Below, in pieces: positions 56,023-64,000 of a stretch of DNA of 64,000 bases; the first letter of the stretch is position 1; each line of letters opens with the position of its first letter. This DNA is from Microbacterium yannicii PS01 (GTDB lineage: Bacteria > Actinomycetota > Actinomycetes > Actinomycetales > Microbacteriaceae). The stretch covers positions 35,506 through 99,505 of the forward strand of contig NZ_CAJF01000013.1 in assembly GCF_000304335.1 (NCBI RefSeq), written 5' to 3'. A program made the translations under genes and the position numbers. Below the pieces are notes generated by a model that saw only the letters and a list, made by a program, of their open reading frames with translations, ran no database searches and was not told the DNA's origin.

Positions 56023-56768
56023 TGACGCGCGTGCTGGTCACGAACGACGACGGCATCGACGCGCCGGGGCTGCACGTCCTTGCCCGACACGCGGTGGAGG
56101 CGGGATTGGAGGTGACCGTCGCCGCCCCGGCGCGGCAGTCCAGCGGCGCCAGCGCGTCGATCATCGCGGCCGAGGAAGACGGCCGCATAGCAATGGAGCA
56201 GCGAGAACTCCCCGGCCTGAATGGCGTTCCTGCTTACGCCGTCCGGGGAGGGCCGGGCCTCATCGCCCTGATCGCCGCGCACGGCGCGTTCGGCGCTCCC
56301 GCCGAGCTCGTTCTCTCGGGCGTCAACCATGGCGCCAACGTCGGTCGAGCGATCCTGCACTCCGGCACCGTCGGCGCAGCGCTCACCGGCGGTCTCAATG
56401 GCGCCTGGGGCGTGGCAGTCTCCCTCGATGTCGGTATGAATCCCACGGAGTTCCACTGGGAGGCCGGAGCCGCGGCAGCACTCGGCATCCTGCCGTTCCT
56501 CCTCGAGCGACCGCGGGGCACCGTCGTCAACGTCAACGCGCCGAATGCGGCCAGCAACCGTGGGACCGTCGAAGCCTCACTGGCGCCCTTCGGGATCGTT
56601 CAGACGACCCTCTCCGAGCGCGGCGCCGGGCATATTCGACTCGCGGTCGAGGATCTGCCGAACACACCGGAGCCGGGCAGCGACGCCGCACTCCTCGCCG
56701 ACGGCTGGGTGACCCTCACCGGTCTCGACCCGGTGTCGCATGTGCCGCTCGGGTTCACCGGGAACTGA
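56022..56768 (+). CDS. surE: 5'/3'-nucleotidase SurE
   Basis: SurE is a metal-dependent phosphatase acting on nucleoside monophosphates and some other phosphates. The 248-residue protein has the metal site NDDGIDAPG (8-16) and SGVNHGANVGRAILHSGTVGAA (about 100-121), with the SG-N-x-G-x-N motif. It lacks the longer C-terminal extension of some homologues. Coupled by TGATG to the PfkB gene; a bidirectional terminator follows. Confidence 0.92.
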   Translation: MTRVLVTNDDGIDAPGLHVLARHAVEAGLEVTVAAPARQSSGASASIIAAEEDGRIAMEQRELPGLNGVPAYAVRGGPGLIALIAAHGAFGAPAELVLSGVNHGANVGRAILHSGTVGAALTGGLNGAWGVAVSLDVGMNPTEFHWEAGAAAALGILPFLLERPRGTVVNVNAPNAASNRGTVEASLAPFGIVQTTLSERGAGHIRLAVEDLPNTPEPGSDAALLADGWVTLTGLDPVSHVPLGFTGN

Positions 56769-56808
56769 ACGGTGCTCTCGGAGCTCACCGAGCTCGGACT
56801 GAGACGAC

Positions 56809-56839
56809 GAGAGCCGCCCCACACCGTGGGGCGGCTCTC
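56809..56839. terminator. Bidirectional terminator between surE and rpsO
   Basis: GAGAGCCGCCCCAC (56809-56822) pairs perfectly over 14 bp with GTGGGGCGGCTCTC (56826-56839), loop 3 nt. It lies between the convergent ends of surE (56768) and rpsO (56878). Confidence 0.88.
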
Positions 56840-56877
56840 AAGAAGTTCTCTGCGCGATTGAACGCTGGCGCGATGCC

Positions 56878-57147
56878 TTAGCGGCGAAGTCCGAGACGCT
56901 CGATCAGCGAGCGGTAGCGCGCGATGTCGATGTCCTGGAGGTAGCCGAGCAGACGACGGCGCTGACCCACCATCAAGAACAGACCACGACGTGAGTGGTG
57001 GTCGTGCTTGTGCTCCTTGAGGTGCTCGGTGAGGTCCTTGATGCGCTGCGTCAGCATCGCGACCTGCACCTCGGGGGATCCGGTGTCACCGGGGTGCGTC
57101 GCGTACTCTTCGATGATCGCCTTCTTAGCGTCAGATTCGAGTGGCAT
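56878..57147 (-). CDS. rpsO: 30S ribosomal protein S15
   Basis: An 89-residue S15, which binds 16S rRNA in the platform. The family signature is complete: [30 protein letters not shown] (about 14-43), [21 protein letters not shown] (about 50-70). The ATG has a GAAAGGGG site about 10 nt upstream. pnp, which normally follows on the same strand, is 20 kb further on, with accessory genes in between. Confidence 0.98.
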   Translation of the reverse strand: MPLESDAKKAIIEEYATHPGDTGSPEVQVAMLTQRIKDLTEHLKEHKHDHHSRRGLFLMVGQRRRLLGYLQDIDIARYRSLIERLGLRR

Positions 57148-57358
57148 AGATGGGATCCCCTTTCTGCTCATTGCGCGGTGCCCGACGCCTGATGCGCGAG
57201 CTCTCTTTATCCGCGGCCGATCAAACGGCAACCTCAAGAGTCTACCAGTCGCGGAGAGGAGGGGGCGAACCGTAGCCCGACGGTCGTGGTTCGGCGGATT
57301 TCGGACGGGGCATCCCGCCGGCGCTGTCGACGTCGGGAGCCGGGCGTAGAGTCGCCGC

Positions 57359-58381
57359 GTGTCCACCACTCCCCTCGCCCAGAACCCCACGGACGCTGTG
57401 CCGTCGCAGCTGTCGGTAGCTGTGCAGTTCGTGCTCTGCGGGCTGATCTGGGGTTCCAGCTTCCTCTTCATGAAGGTGGCACTGGAGGGCATCTCGCCGG
57501 CACAGGTGGCCTGGTCGCGGCTGATCCTCGGCGCTCTGGTGCTCGGCTTGTTCGTCACCTTCCGGCGTGAGCGGCTCCCGCGCCGCCTCCGCATCTGGGG
57601 TCATATGACGGTGCTCGCGGTGACCTTCTGCGTCGTGCCGTTCCTGCTCTTCTCGTGGGCGCAGCAGCACGTCACCTCGGGACTGGCGAGCATCTACAAC
57701 GCCACGACGCCCATCATGACCGCGATCATGGCCGCCCTGGTGCTGCGGGTCGAGAAGCTGAAGGGCCTGCAGATCGCCGGGATCGGACTGGGCATCGTGG
57801 GCGTGGTCGTGATCATCGGACCATGGCAGGGCCTGGATCTCTCGCAGAGCCTGATCGCACAGCTGGCGATCCTGGGGGCGACCGCGTGCTACGGCTTCAG
57901 CCTCGCCTACATGCGACGGTTCGTGTCGAACACCGGCATGAGCGCCCTCATGTTCTCGTTCCTCAACATCGGGCTCGCGGCGGCGATCATGGCTCTCCTG
58001 ACGCCCGTGCTCGTGCTCGAGCCGGTGCGGCTGGATCCCTGGATCATCGTGAGCGTCGTGCTGCTCGGCTGCCTCGGCACCGGCATCGCCTACATCTGGA
58101 ACCAGAACACCGTGCGCGCCTGGGGCCCGACCCGCGCTTCGACGGTCACTTACATCACCCCGCTCGTCGGCGTGGTGCTCGGCGTCGTGATCCTCGGCGA
58201 GCGGCTCAGCTGGAACGAGCCGGCCGGCGCTCTCGTGGTCTTCCTCGGCATCCTGCTGGCGCAGGACCGGCTGCGCCTGCGTCGCCGCGCCCGTCACGCC
58301 GAAGGGGCGGATGCCCCGGCTGCTGCTTCCCGCACTCGAGAAGCGGCCGTGCCGCGCGCATCCGCCCCTTCCGGGCGCTGA
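57359..58381 (+). CDS. EamA/DMT family transporter
   Basis: A 340-residue drug/metabolite transporter with two EamA repeats (about 20-145 and 160-300) and ten membrane segments. The start of each repeat is visible ([46 protein letters not shown]). A basic, Ala-rich tail of about 35 residues follows. TAGAGT at 57347-57352 lies 6 nt before the GTG, suggesting a leaderless mRNA. The stop is directly adjacent to that of yceI on the other strand. Confidence 0.9.
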   Translation: MSTTPLAQNPTDAVPSQLSVAVQFVLCGLIWGSSFLFMKVALEGISPAQVAWSRLILGALVLGLFVTFRRERLPRRLRIWGHMTVLAVTFCVVPFLLFSWAQQHVTSGLASIYNATTPIMTAIMAALVLRVEKLKGLQIAGIGLGIVGVVVIIGPWQGLDLSQSLIAQLAILGATACYGFSLAYMRRFVSNTGMSALMFSFLNIGLAAAIMALLTPVLVLEPVRLDPWIIVSVVLLGCLGTGIAYIWNQNTVRAWGPTRASTVTYITPLVGVVLGVVILGERLSWNEPAGALVVFLGILLAQDRLRLRRRARHAEGADAPAAASRTREAAVPRASAPSGR

Positions 58382-58948
58382 TCAGTCCTGCTGCAGCGCA
58401 CCCTGCAGCTCGAGGGTGATGGTGATGTCCTTGCCGACCAGCACGCCACCGGTCTCGAGGGCGGCGTTCCACGTGAGGCCGAACTCCTCGCGGTTGACGA
58501 CGGCCTTGGCGGTGGCGCCGGCCTTGTAGTTGCCCCACGGGTCGACGCCGAAGCCGCCGAACTCGAAGTCGAAGGTGACCGGCTTGGTGACGCCGCGGAT
58601 CGTGAGGTCGCCGTCGACGAGGAAGTCGCCGTCCTGGATGCGGGCACCGGTCGAGCGGAACTCCATCGTGGGGTGGTTCTCGACGTCGAAGAAGTCGGCG
58701 GAGCGCAGGTGGTTGTCGCGACCGTCGTCCTTGGTGTCGACCGAGGCCACATCGACGCTCGCCTCCACCTTCGCATCGAGCGGGTTGGCCGGAGCCACCA
58801 GAGTCGCGCTCTTCATGCCGAACGTGCCGCGCACCTTCGAGATCATCATGTGGCGCACGCTGAACGTCACCTCGCTGTGCGAGGGGTCGAGGATCCAGGT
58901 GCCGGTCTTGTAGCCGGGAACGTCGAGGGTGGTCGCGGTGTCGGTCAT
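58382..58948 (-). CDS. YceI family protein
   Basis: A 188-residue YceI lipocalin-like protein, thought to bind isoprenoid lipids. Family marks are GTWILDPSHSEVTFSVRHMMISKVRGTF (about 16-43), HLRSADFFDVENHPTMEF (about 80-97) and TIRGVTKPVTFDFEFGG (about 115-131). No signal peptide is present, so the protein is cytoplasmic, unlike E. coli YceI. A GGACGAGAAGC stretch precedes the ATG. Convergent with the DMT gene with no spacing, so no separate terminator fits between them. Confidence 0.92.
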   Translation of the reverse strand: MTDTATTLDVPGYKTGTWILDPSHSEVTFSVRHMMISKVRGTFGMKSATLVAPANPLDAKVEASVDVASVDTKDDGRDNHLRSADFFDVENHPTMEFRSTGARIQDGDFLVDGDLTIRGVTKPVTFDFEFGGFGVDPWGNYKAGATAKAVVNREEFGLTWNAALETGGVLVGKDITITLELQGALQQD

Positions 58949-59064
58949 GCTTCTCGTCCTTCGTGTGGGGATCGTCGCAGGTGTGCGACGGGGCATGACA
59001 TGTCCAACACCGCCTCGAGCGGGATCTATTCCCGTGAATATGAATTTCTTTCGCGGTGCCGTGC

Positions 59065-60015
59065 TCACGCTGCGAGAGCCCGCCGGACTCTGCCGGGGGT
59101 CTGCCCGGTCGTCCGCGAGAACGCCCGGCTGAAGGCTGCCTCCGACCCATACCCGTGCGCCGCCGCGACCACGGCCACGCTCTCCCCCGCCGCCAGCATC
59201 GCGCGCGCGGCGCGCATGCGGGTCGCGATGACGTACGACATCGCCGGCATCCCGACGACAGCGGTGAAGCGGGCGGCGAAGGCAGAGCGCGACATGGTGG
59301 CCCGACGCGCAAGCTCGACGAGGGTCCATGCGCGGCCCGGCTCCCGGTGGATCGCGGCAAGTGCGGCGCCCAGCTGCGGGTCGCGAAGCGCGGCGAGCCA
59401 GCCGGTGGCGGCGTCGGGCTCGTCGGCCAGCCACGCGCGCACGGTCTCGACCACGAGGACGTCCGCGAGTCGCGTGGCGACTGCCTCGCCGCCCGGTCGC
59501 GGATCGCGGAGCTCTCGAGTCAGGAGCGGCACGAGGGCGGCCATCACGGGATGCCGCCCCGAATCCACTCGGATGACGGATGGAAGGACCTCGAGCATGT
59601 CCTGTACCGCCGGCGAGTCGAACGCGACGACTCCGCACAGCATGGCCAGGGGCGCGTCACCGGCCTGCGGTCCGAGCCGGAGCACCGAGAACGCCTCGCC
59701 GAGCAGCGTCTGGGGCAGAAGATCGGCTCGCCCGAGGAGCGGAGCACCGGCGGAGGTCGCGACGCGGTGACCGATCCCCCGCGGTACCAGCGCGAGAGCG
59801 CCCGCGTCCAGACGCTGCGGCTCCTCGCCGTCGACCTCGAGGTACGCGGTGCCCCGCGCCACGATGTGGAAGCTCAGCGTGTCGGGAAACTGCGGCATCG
59901 ACACCGCGGCTTCGCCGGCGGCCTCCGTCCAGGAGTAGAAGGCACCGCGCATCCGCAGCTGATATAGCGCCTGGGTCAGCGGATCAGCGCTCTCCCACGG
60001 CATCGGAGTTGCCAC
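59065..60015 (-). CDS. AraC family transcriptional regulator (cupin-type)
   Basis: A 316-residue regulator with an N-terminal cupin ligand domain (about 20-170: DTLSFHIVARGTAYLEVDGEEPQRLDAGALALVPRGIGH) and a C-terminal AraC DNA-binding domain with two helix-turn-helices (about 205-310: WTLVELARRATMSRSAFAARFTAVVGMPAMSYVIATRMRAARAML; YGSEAAFSRAFSRTTGQTPGRVRR). Divergent from the NAD(P)-binding gene, its probable target, as in many such pairs. Confidence 0.92.
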   Translation of the reverse strand: MATPMPWESADPLTQALYQLRMRGAFYSWTEAAGEAAVSMPQFPDTLSFHIVARGTAYLEVDGEEPQRLDAGALALVPRGIGHRVATSAGAPLLGRADLLPQTLLGEAFSVLRLGPQAGDAPLAMLCGVVAFDSPAVQDMLEVLPSVIRVDSGRHPVMAALVPLLTRELRDPRPGGEAVATRLADVLVVETVRAWLADEPDAATGWLAALRDPQLGAALAAIHREPGRAWTLVELARRATMSRSAFAARFTAVVGMPAMSYVIATRMRAARAMLAAGESVAVVAAAHGYGSEAAFSRAFSRTTGQTPGRVRRALAA

Positions 60016-60125
60016 GAGGCCCCCTTGGACGATCGATCAAGAATGACGTATCTCTGACGATAGAACATCCCAGGGGTCGATGCCAGAGTCGAGGCATCCC
60101 TTCCCCACGATGAACGGAGCACACC

Positions 60126-60773
60126 ATGAACATCCTCGTGATCGGAGCCACCGGCGGATCGGGCCGGGCCGTCTGCGACGCACTCCTCGAACGCGGCCAT
60201 CGCGTGACGGCACTCGCCCGTCATGCGTCCGCGCTTCCGGCCCGCCCGGATCTGGAACAGGTCGACGGCGACGCGACCGACCGCGCGACGCTCGATGCCG
60301 TCCTCCCCGGGCACGACGCCGTGGTGGTCACCCTCGGGATCTCGGAGCCCGCCCTGCGCGTGCGGCTGCGCGGCGCCCAGGGCACTCCCGACGACGTGCG
60401 CTCCCGTGGCACCGGCGAACTCATCCGTGCGGCGCGCGCGGCCGGCGTCCGCCGCGTCGTCGTGCAGTCCTCGTACGGCGTAGGCCCCACGCGCGATCTG
60501 CTGCGGTTCATCGACCGGGCACTCTTCGCGCTCATGATCAAGCCGCAGATCTTCGACTCCGAGCTGCAGGAGAGCCTGCTGCGCGGGTCGGAGCTTGACT
60601 GGACGATCGTGCAGCCGGTCTACCTGACGGACGATCCCTCCACCGAGCACTTCACGTCGATCGACGGCAGCACCCGCGATCGAAAGGTCACGCGACGTGC
60701 GGTGGCGCAGGTGCACGCCGATCTCATCGAGCAGCGCACCCGCGTGGGCGAGACGGTATCGGTGTCGGGCTGA
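60126..60773 (+). CDS. NAD(P)-binding protein (NmrA/atypical SDR-like)
   Basis: A 215-residue Rossmann protein of the atypical SDR group. ILVIGATGGSGRAVCDALLERGH at 3-25 binds the dinucleotide; VVVTLGISEP and VVVQSSYGVGPTRDLL (about 115-130) match flavin-reductase/NmrA-like proteins; no YxxxK catalytic pair is visible. Start ATG with a CGGAGC site. Divergent from the AraC gene (110 bp between). It may be a redox-sensor or a quinone/flavin oxidoreductase. Confidence 0.84.
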   Translation: MNILVIGATGGSGRAVCDALLERGHRVTALARHASALPARPDLEQVDGDATDRATLDAVLPGHDAVVVTLGISEPALRVRLRGAQGTPDDVRSRGTGELIRAARAAGVRRVVVQSSYGVGPTRDLLRFIDRALFALMIKPQIFDSELQESLLRGSELDWTIVQPVYLTDDPSTEHFTSIDGSTRDRKVTRRAVAQVHADLIEQRTRVGETVSVSG

Positions 60774-60791
60774 GCCGTCGGAACGACGAAG

Positions 60792-60825
60792 GGGACGGAT
60801 GCCGTGAGCCACGGCATCCGCCCCC
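60792..60825. terminator. Bidirectional terminator between NAD(P)-binding and FKBP genes
   Basis: CGGATGCCGTG (60796-60806) pairs over 11 bp with CACGGCATCCG (60810-60820), loop 3 nt, with extra GGGG/CCCC pairing outside. It lies between convergent genes ending at 60773 and 60841. Confidence 0.85.
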
Positions 60826-60840
60826 GAGAGGGCAGTCGGC

Positions 60841-61209
60841 TCAGCCGACCGCGATGAGGTCGATGATGAAGATCAGCGTCTTGCCGCCGAGGAAGTGACC
60901 GCCCGCGGGGCCGTAGGCCAGGTGCGGCGGGATCACGAGCTCGCGTCGCCCGCCGACCTTCATGCCCGGGATGCCGTCCTGCCATCCCTGGATGAGGCCG
61001 CGGAGCGGGAACTGGATGCTCTCGCCGCGGTTCCACGACGAGTCGAACTCCTCGCCGGTCTCGTACTCGACGCCCACGTAGTGGACGGTCACGGTGTCGC
61101 CGGGCTTCGCCTCGGCGCCCTCGCCCACGGTGATGTCGCGGATGACGAGGTCGGCGGGCGCCGGGCCCGCGGGTGCGTCGATCTCGGGCTTGGTGCGGTC
61201 GTCTGTCAT
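60841..61209 (-). CDS. FKBP-type peptidyl-prolyl cis-trans isomerase
   Basis: A 122-residue single-domain FKBP that speeds proline isomerisation in protein folding. Visible motifs are VHYVGVEYETGEEFDSSWNRGESIQFPLRGLIQGWQDGIPGMKVGGRRELVIPPHLAYG (about 45-103), with the active-site Tyr, Phe, Trp and the VPP-type loop. No signal peptide. Start ATG 61209 has TTGGAT 7 nt upstream; ATG 61218 is an alternative. Confidence 0.95.
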   Translation of the reverse strand: MTDDRTKPEIDAPAGPAPADLVIRDITVGEGAEAKPGDTVTVHYVGVEYETGEEFDSSWNRGESIQFPLRGLIQGWQDGIPGMKVGGRRELVIPPHLAYGPAGGHFLGGKTLIFIIDLIAVG

Positions 61210-61309
61210 GGAATCCATCCAAGCACGCCTCCCCCGAGAGCGCCTCGCGAGTTCGCCCAGAGGGGAAACCCGGCGCGGCGTCACGCGGAGCGGACCGGCC
61301 CCGAAACGG

Positions 61310-61362
61310 AACTCAGCGCTCGGTGCCGCGGCGATGCCTGCGTGTCAACCGAGCGCTGAGTT
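61310..61362. repeat. Long inverted repeat with 15-bp arms
   Basis: AACTCAGCGCTCGGT (61310-61324) and ACCGAGCGCTGAGTT (61348-61362) are perfect inverted arms around a 23-nt centre. It lies downstream of the PrsW-type gene (ends 61406) and upstream of the FKBP gene. It can act as a terminator for the former, but the large loop and lack of a T-run also fit a mobile-like intergenic repeat. Confidence 0.8.
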
Positions 61363-61405
61363 GGTCTGAAGCCAGGATGCCGACGGGTTCCAACGGTGTC
61401 AAGGG

Positions 61406-62632
61406 CTACGGAGCGAACATCGCGGCGCGGGCAGCGGCGGTCTTGGCGAGGAGCTCTCGCTCGTCGGCCGAGGCATGCGGGTCGCGTCCGGTGATGGCTC
61501 GCTGACGCGATGCGGCCAGCCCCGTCGCGTCCCGGATGAACCCCTTCATCAGACCGGTGCGGTCGCCGCTCAGCGTCTTCGCCCACGCCAGAGCGGCCTT
61601 CCGGCCCGCGGCGGTGGCGAGCATGTCGACCTCCTGCGGAGTGAACCATCCTGCCGCGGCGTAGTCCCCGAGGCGGCGACGCGTCAGCCTCGACTCCTCG
61701 CGTCGCAGAGCGATCACGCCCAGGATGAATCCCGCGAAGAGCGGCAGCTGGAGCGTCAGGTACAGGGCGAAGAAGTCGCCGAAGACGGCCGACCCGTTCC
61801 ACAGGGCGTGCAGCGCGATCGCGCCGGCCACGCCGAGCAGCCAGGGCCCGATCGCCTGGCCGGGCGTCATCCCGCGCCGTGCGGCGAGACCGAGAGCGAA
61901 GCCCGTCACACTGGTGAACATCACGTGGGCGAACGGCGACAGGATGCCGCGGACGAAGAACGTGGCCGTCGTCTCGGCCGCTCCGCCCTCGATCATGGCC
62001 AGGGCGAAGTACTGGATGTTCTCGGTGAAGGCGAAGCCGGCCCCGATGAGACCGCCGTAGACGATGCCGTCCACGGGACCGTCGAAGGCGCGGCGTGCGG
62101 TCGCGAAGATGAGGAAGACGCCGATGCCCTTCGCGAACTCCTCGACGACCGGGGCCTGCACCACCGCCGAGAACGCCTGACGCAGCGTGCTGCCGTCGTT
62201 GCCTATCGCCAGCTCGATGAGCAGGTCGACGCCCAGCGCGATGCCGACGGACGCGACCGCGCCCCACGCGACGGCGAAGACCAGGAGCCCGCGCGGCTCA
62301 GGCTCCCAGCGGTCCACGATCCGCACGGCCAGCAGCACGCCGGCGAGCGGGATCAAGGCGAGGATCATGCCGATCAGCGATGCTCCGGGCCCGATGGCGT
62401 TGAGGAAGTAGCCCACCAGCCCTACGAGCACGAGCACGAGCAGGCCGACGATCCAGACGGGCGCCGTCCGCCCCGAGCGCGCAGAGACGGCGGCGACCGG
62501 CACCGGAGCAGGAGAAGTCACAGGCGGCGCGATCGTCGCCGGGACGGCGTGACGCGGCTGCGCCAGCGCCGAGTCGAACTGCGGAGGATTGAGCGAAGGC
62601 CGGGGCTGCACGGGGCCCTGATCATGCGTCAT
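61406..62632 (-). CDS. PrsW family intramembrane metalloprotease
   Basis: A 408-residue membrane protein of the PrsW/CPBP clan, intramembrane metalloproteases that can cut anti-sigma factors. After a Pro-rich cytoplasmic start (about 1-55) there are about eight membrane segments. Catalytic motifs are VVEEFAKGIG (about 164-173), GFAFTENIQY (about 199-208), SPFAHVMFTS and ALHALWNGSA (about 271-280). A soluble tail of about 100 residues ends the protein. TAGGCT at 62639-62644 lies 6 nt before the ATG. Substrate unknown; no anti-sigma gene is adjacent. Confidence 0.9.
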   Translation of the reverse strand: MTHDQGPVQPRPSLNPPQFDSALAQPRHAVPATIAPPVTSPAPVPVAAVSARSGRTAPVWIVGLLVLVLVGLVGYFLNAIGPGASLIGMILALIPLAGVLLAVRIVDRWEPEPRGLLVFAVAWGAVASVGIALGVDLLIELAIGNDGSTLRQAFSAVVQAPVVEEFAKGIGVFLIFATARRAFDGPVDGIVYGGLIGAGFAFTENIQYFALAMIEGGAAETTATFFVRGILSPFAHVMFTSVTGFALGLAARRGMTPGQAIGPWLLGVAGAIALHALWNGSAVFGDFFALYLTLQLPLFAGFILGVIALRREESRLTRRRLGDYAAAGWFTPQEVDMLATAAGRKAALAWAKTLSGDRTGLMKGFIRDATGLAASRQRAITGRDPHASADERELLAKTAAARAAMFAP

Positions 62633-62739
62633 GGGGCAAGCCTAGGGCTGCAGACCGCGCACCCTGCGCGTGCGCGGGTCTCATCGCCGGAGAGCCGTTG
62701 CACGCCGCCGGCTCGGGAGCATCCCGGTAGGTTGGAGGG

Positions 62740-63603
62740 ATGCGCTTCGCCCACGTCATACCCCCGGGAACGGACGATCCGCGGCTCATCCTGGTGGAGG
62801 GCGACGAGGCGATCTTCGTCGACGAGCTGTTCGACGGAGCGCCAACTGTGCTCGAGGATCTCATCGCTGGCGGCGACGAGCTGCTCGCGCGCGTGCGGGA
62901 CGCGGCGACGCGGGGAACGCGGCATCCGCTTCAGGGCCAGCGTTACGCGTCCGCTCTGCTGACTCCCCCGGTCATCCTCGCGATCGGCCTGAACTACGCC
63001 GCGCACTCGAGCGAGCTCGGGCTGAAGACCGACTCCACGCCGACCGTCTTCGTGCTGTGGCCGAACTCGCTCGCGGGTCATGACGGCACCACGATCTGGC
63101 CCCGCACGCTCAGCGAGTCCGTCGACTACGAGGCCGAGCTCGGCGTCATCATCGGCACGCCCGCGAGGGACGTCTCCGCCGACGAGGCGCTCGACCATGT
63201 GTGGGGGTACACCGTGGTCAACGACATCACCGCGCGCGACATCCAGTACTCCGAGGCCCAGTGGTCGCGCTGCAAGTCCTTCGACGGGTTCACGCCGACC
63301 GGTCCGTTCGTCGTCACGGCGGACGAGGTCCCCGATCCGCAGGACCTGCACATCTGGACGGTCCTCGACGGACGCACGCTGCAGGATGCCTCGACGGGCC
63401 AGATGGTCCGCCCCGTTTCGACCCTGATCGCCCACCTCTCGAAGTCGGCGACGCTGCTGCCCGGAACGCTCATCTCCACCGGCAGTCCCGGCGGCGCGGG
63501 CTATTCGCGCGACCCTCAGGTGTTCCTGCGGGACCGGTCCACCGTCACCGTCGGGATCGACGGCATCGGGTCGCTCACCACGCACTGCCGCATCGTCGGC
63601 TGA
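62740..63603 (+). CDS. Fumarylacetoacetate hydrolase family protein
   Basis: A 287-residue FAH-fold enzyme, which cleaves or decarboxylates beta-diketo/enol acids, or acts as an acylpyruvase. It has the characteristic ILAIGLNYAAHSSELG (about 78-93), metal ligands in SVDYEAELGVIIG (about 127-139), YTVVNDITARDIQ (about 156-168) and FDGFTPTGPFVV. TAGGTT at 62728-62733 lies 6 nt before the ATG. Its physiological substrate cannot be told; no aromatic degradation genes are adjacent. Confidence 0.9.
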   Translation: MRFAHVIPPGTDDPRLILVEGDEAIFVDELFDGAPTVLEDLIAGGDELLARVRDAATRGTRHPLQGQRYASALLTPPVILAIGLNYAAHSSELGLKTDSTPTVFVLWPNSLAGHDGTTIWPRTLSESVDYEAELGVIIGTPARDVSADEALDHVWGYTVVNDITARDIQYSEAQWSRCKSFDGFTPTGPFVVTADEVPDPQDLHIWTVLDGRTLQDASTGQMVRPVSTLIAHLSKSATLLPGTLISTGSPGGAGYSRDPQVFLRDRSTVTVGIDGIGSLTTHCRIVG

Positions 63604-63625
63604 GGCGGACGACAGGAACGCCGAA

Positions 63626-63651
63626 GGCGGACCCGCCGGAGCGGGCCCGCC
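63626..63651. terminator. Bidirectional terminator between FAH-family and DUF4190 genes
   Basis: GGCGGACCCGC (63626-63636) pairs with GCGGGCCCGCC (63641-63651) with one mismatch and a 4-nt loop. It lies between the converging gene ends at 63603 and 63671. Confidence 0.75.
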
Positions 63652-63670
63652 TCGCGTGGAGTCCCTCAGA

Positions 63671-64000
63671 TCAGGGGCAGGTGATCTCGGCGCCCGTGGT
63701 GGTCTCGTAGACCCCCGGCGGCAGGCCCTCGCACAGCCCCGCGATGGCGGCGGCGCCGAGCGCGATCAGCGAGATGATGACGATGATCGTGATGACGAAC
63801 AGCACCGACCCGACGATGATCGCCGCGACGGCCCAGCCGTTCTTGTGCCCGGCCTTCTTGCTCTGCACGAGCGCAACGATCCCCAGGATCACGCCGATCA
63901 GCGAGGCGAAGAAGGCGACGACGAACGCGACGATGCCCAGCGTCTTGCCGGGAACCGGTGCAGCAGGGCTGCCGTAGCCGGGGGCCGGTGCCCGGGTAGG
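63671..64000 (-). CDS. DUF4190-like small membrane protein (partial, 5' end beyond window)
   Basis: The 109 visible residues begin mid-protein in a Pro/Gly/Tyr-rich segment (APGYGSPAAPVPG) and continue with two membrane helices (TLGIVAFVVAFFASLIGVILGIVALVQ; WAVAAIIVGSVLFVITIIVIISLIALG) separated by a short charged loop KKAGHKNGW. This matches the DUF4190 pattern of actinobacteria. It ends in a short outward segment with two cysteines (GLCEGLPPGVYETTTGAEITCP). An internal ATG at 63892 is unlikely to be the start. Function unknown. Confidence 0.78.
   Translation of the reverse strand, partial: PTRAPAPGYGSPAAPVPGKTLGIVAFVVAFFASLIGVILGIVALVQSKKAGHKNGWAVAAIIVGSVLFVITIIVIISLIALGAAAIAGLCEGLPPGVYETTTGAEITCP

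Overview
The window is a high-GC, densely coding stretch of a Gram-positive actinobacterium, most likely a member of the Microbacteriaceae close to Microbacterium. The evidence is the conserved block ftsK-pgsA-cinA-clgR-DUF3046-recA-recX-miaB-miaA-dapF-hflX on one strand, a perfect actinobacterial SOS box before recA, a leucine-less, GC-rich codon style with many GTG/TTG starts, a MsiK-type sugar importer locus without its own ATPase, and many genes whose start codon lies only 6-8 nt after a TANNNT -10 box (leaderless mRNAs). No rRNA, tRNA, prophage, insertion sequence or CRISPR array was seen.

Region 1 (1-20.9 kb) is mostly core housekeeping. It holds a partial metF, an S9 peptidase, hflX, an RNA-methyltransferase-like protein, dapF, a ypeA-like acetyltransferase, miaA and miaB, then an inserted glycosyltransferase/TetR pair, then recX, recA, DUF3046, clgR, cinA, pgsA, ftsK, an acetyltransferase, RNase J and dapA. 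The 3' end of dapA appears to carry a one-base frameshift. Region 2 (21-27.6 kb) has folA-thyA for thymidylate synthesis, a thioredoxin/DUF4395 pair, an OsmC peroxidase, a TIGR01777 epimerase and dapB. With dapA and dapF, three genes of the diaminopimelate/lysine pathway are present but dispersed.

Region 3 (27.6-32.2 kb) is a tightly coupled four-gene operon encoding a Glu-rich lipoprotein, a membrane-anchored adaptor with a peptidoglycan-binding-like module, a LolD/MacB-type ATPase and a MacB/FtsX-type permease. An 18-bp palindrome lies in its promoter region. A phosphatase, an aldo/keto reductase and pnp follow.

Region 4 (37-56.8 kb) lies between pnp and rpsO, which are usually neighbours, and is accessory in character. 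It contains a fused glycosyltransferase-SGNH hydrolase, a DedA protein, a DRGH-type nuclease without signal peptide, a CE1758/CE1759-type luciferase-like monooxygenase plus FMN reductase, an alpha-galactoside/alpha-glucoside utilisation locus (ROK regulator and GH13 on one strand; GH36, binding protein and two permeases on the other), an alpha/beta hydrolase, an acyltransferase-3 protein, an isopenicillin-N-synthase-like oxygenase, and a coupled PfkB kinase-SurE nucleotidase pair.

Region 5 (56.8-64 kb) has rpsO, a DMT exporter, YceI, an AraC regulator divergent from an NAD(P)-binding protein, an FKBP isomerase, a PrsW-type membrane protease, a fumarylacetoacetate-hydrolase family enzyme and a partial DUF4190 membrane protein. 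Convergent genes are often separated by strong inverted repeats that look like bidirectional terminators.
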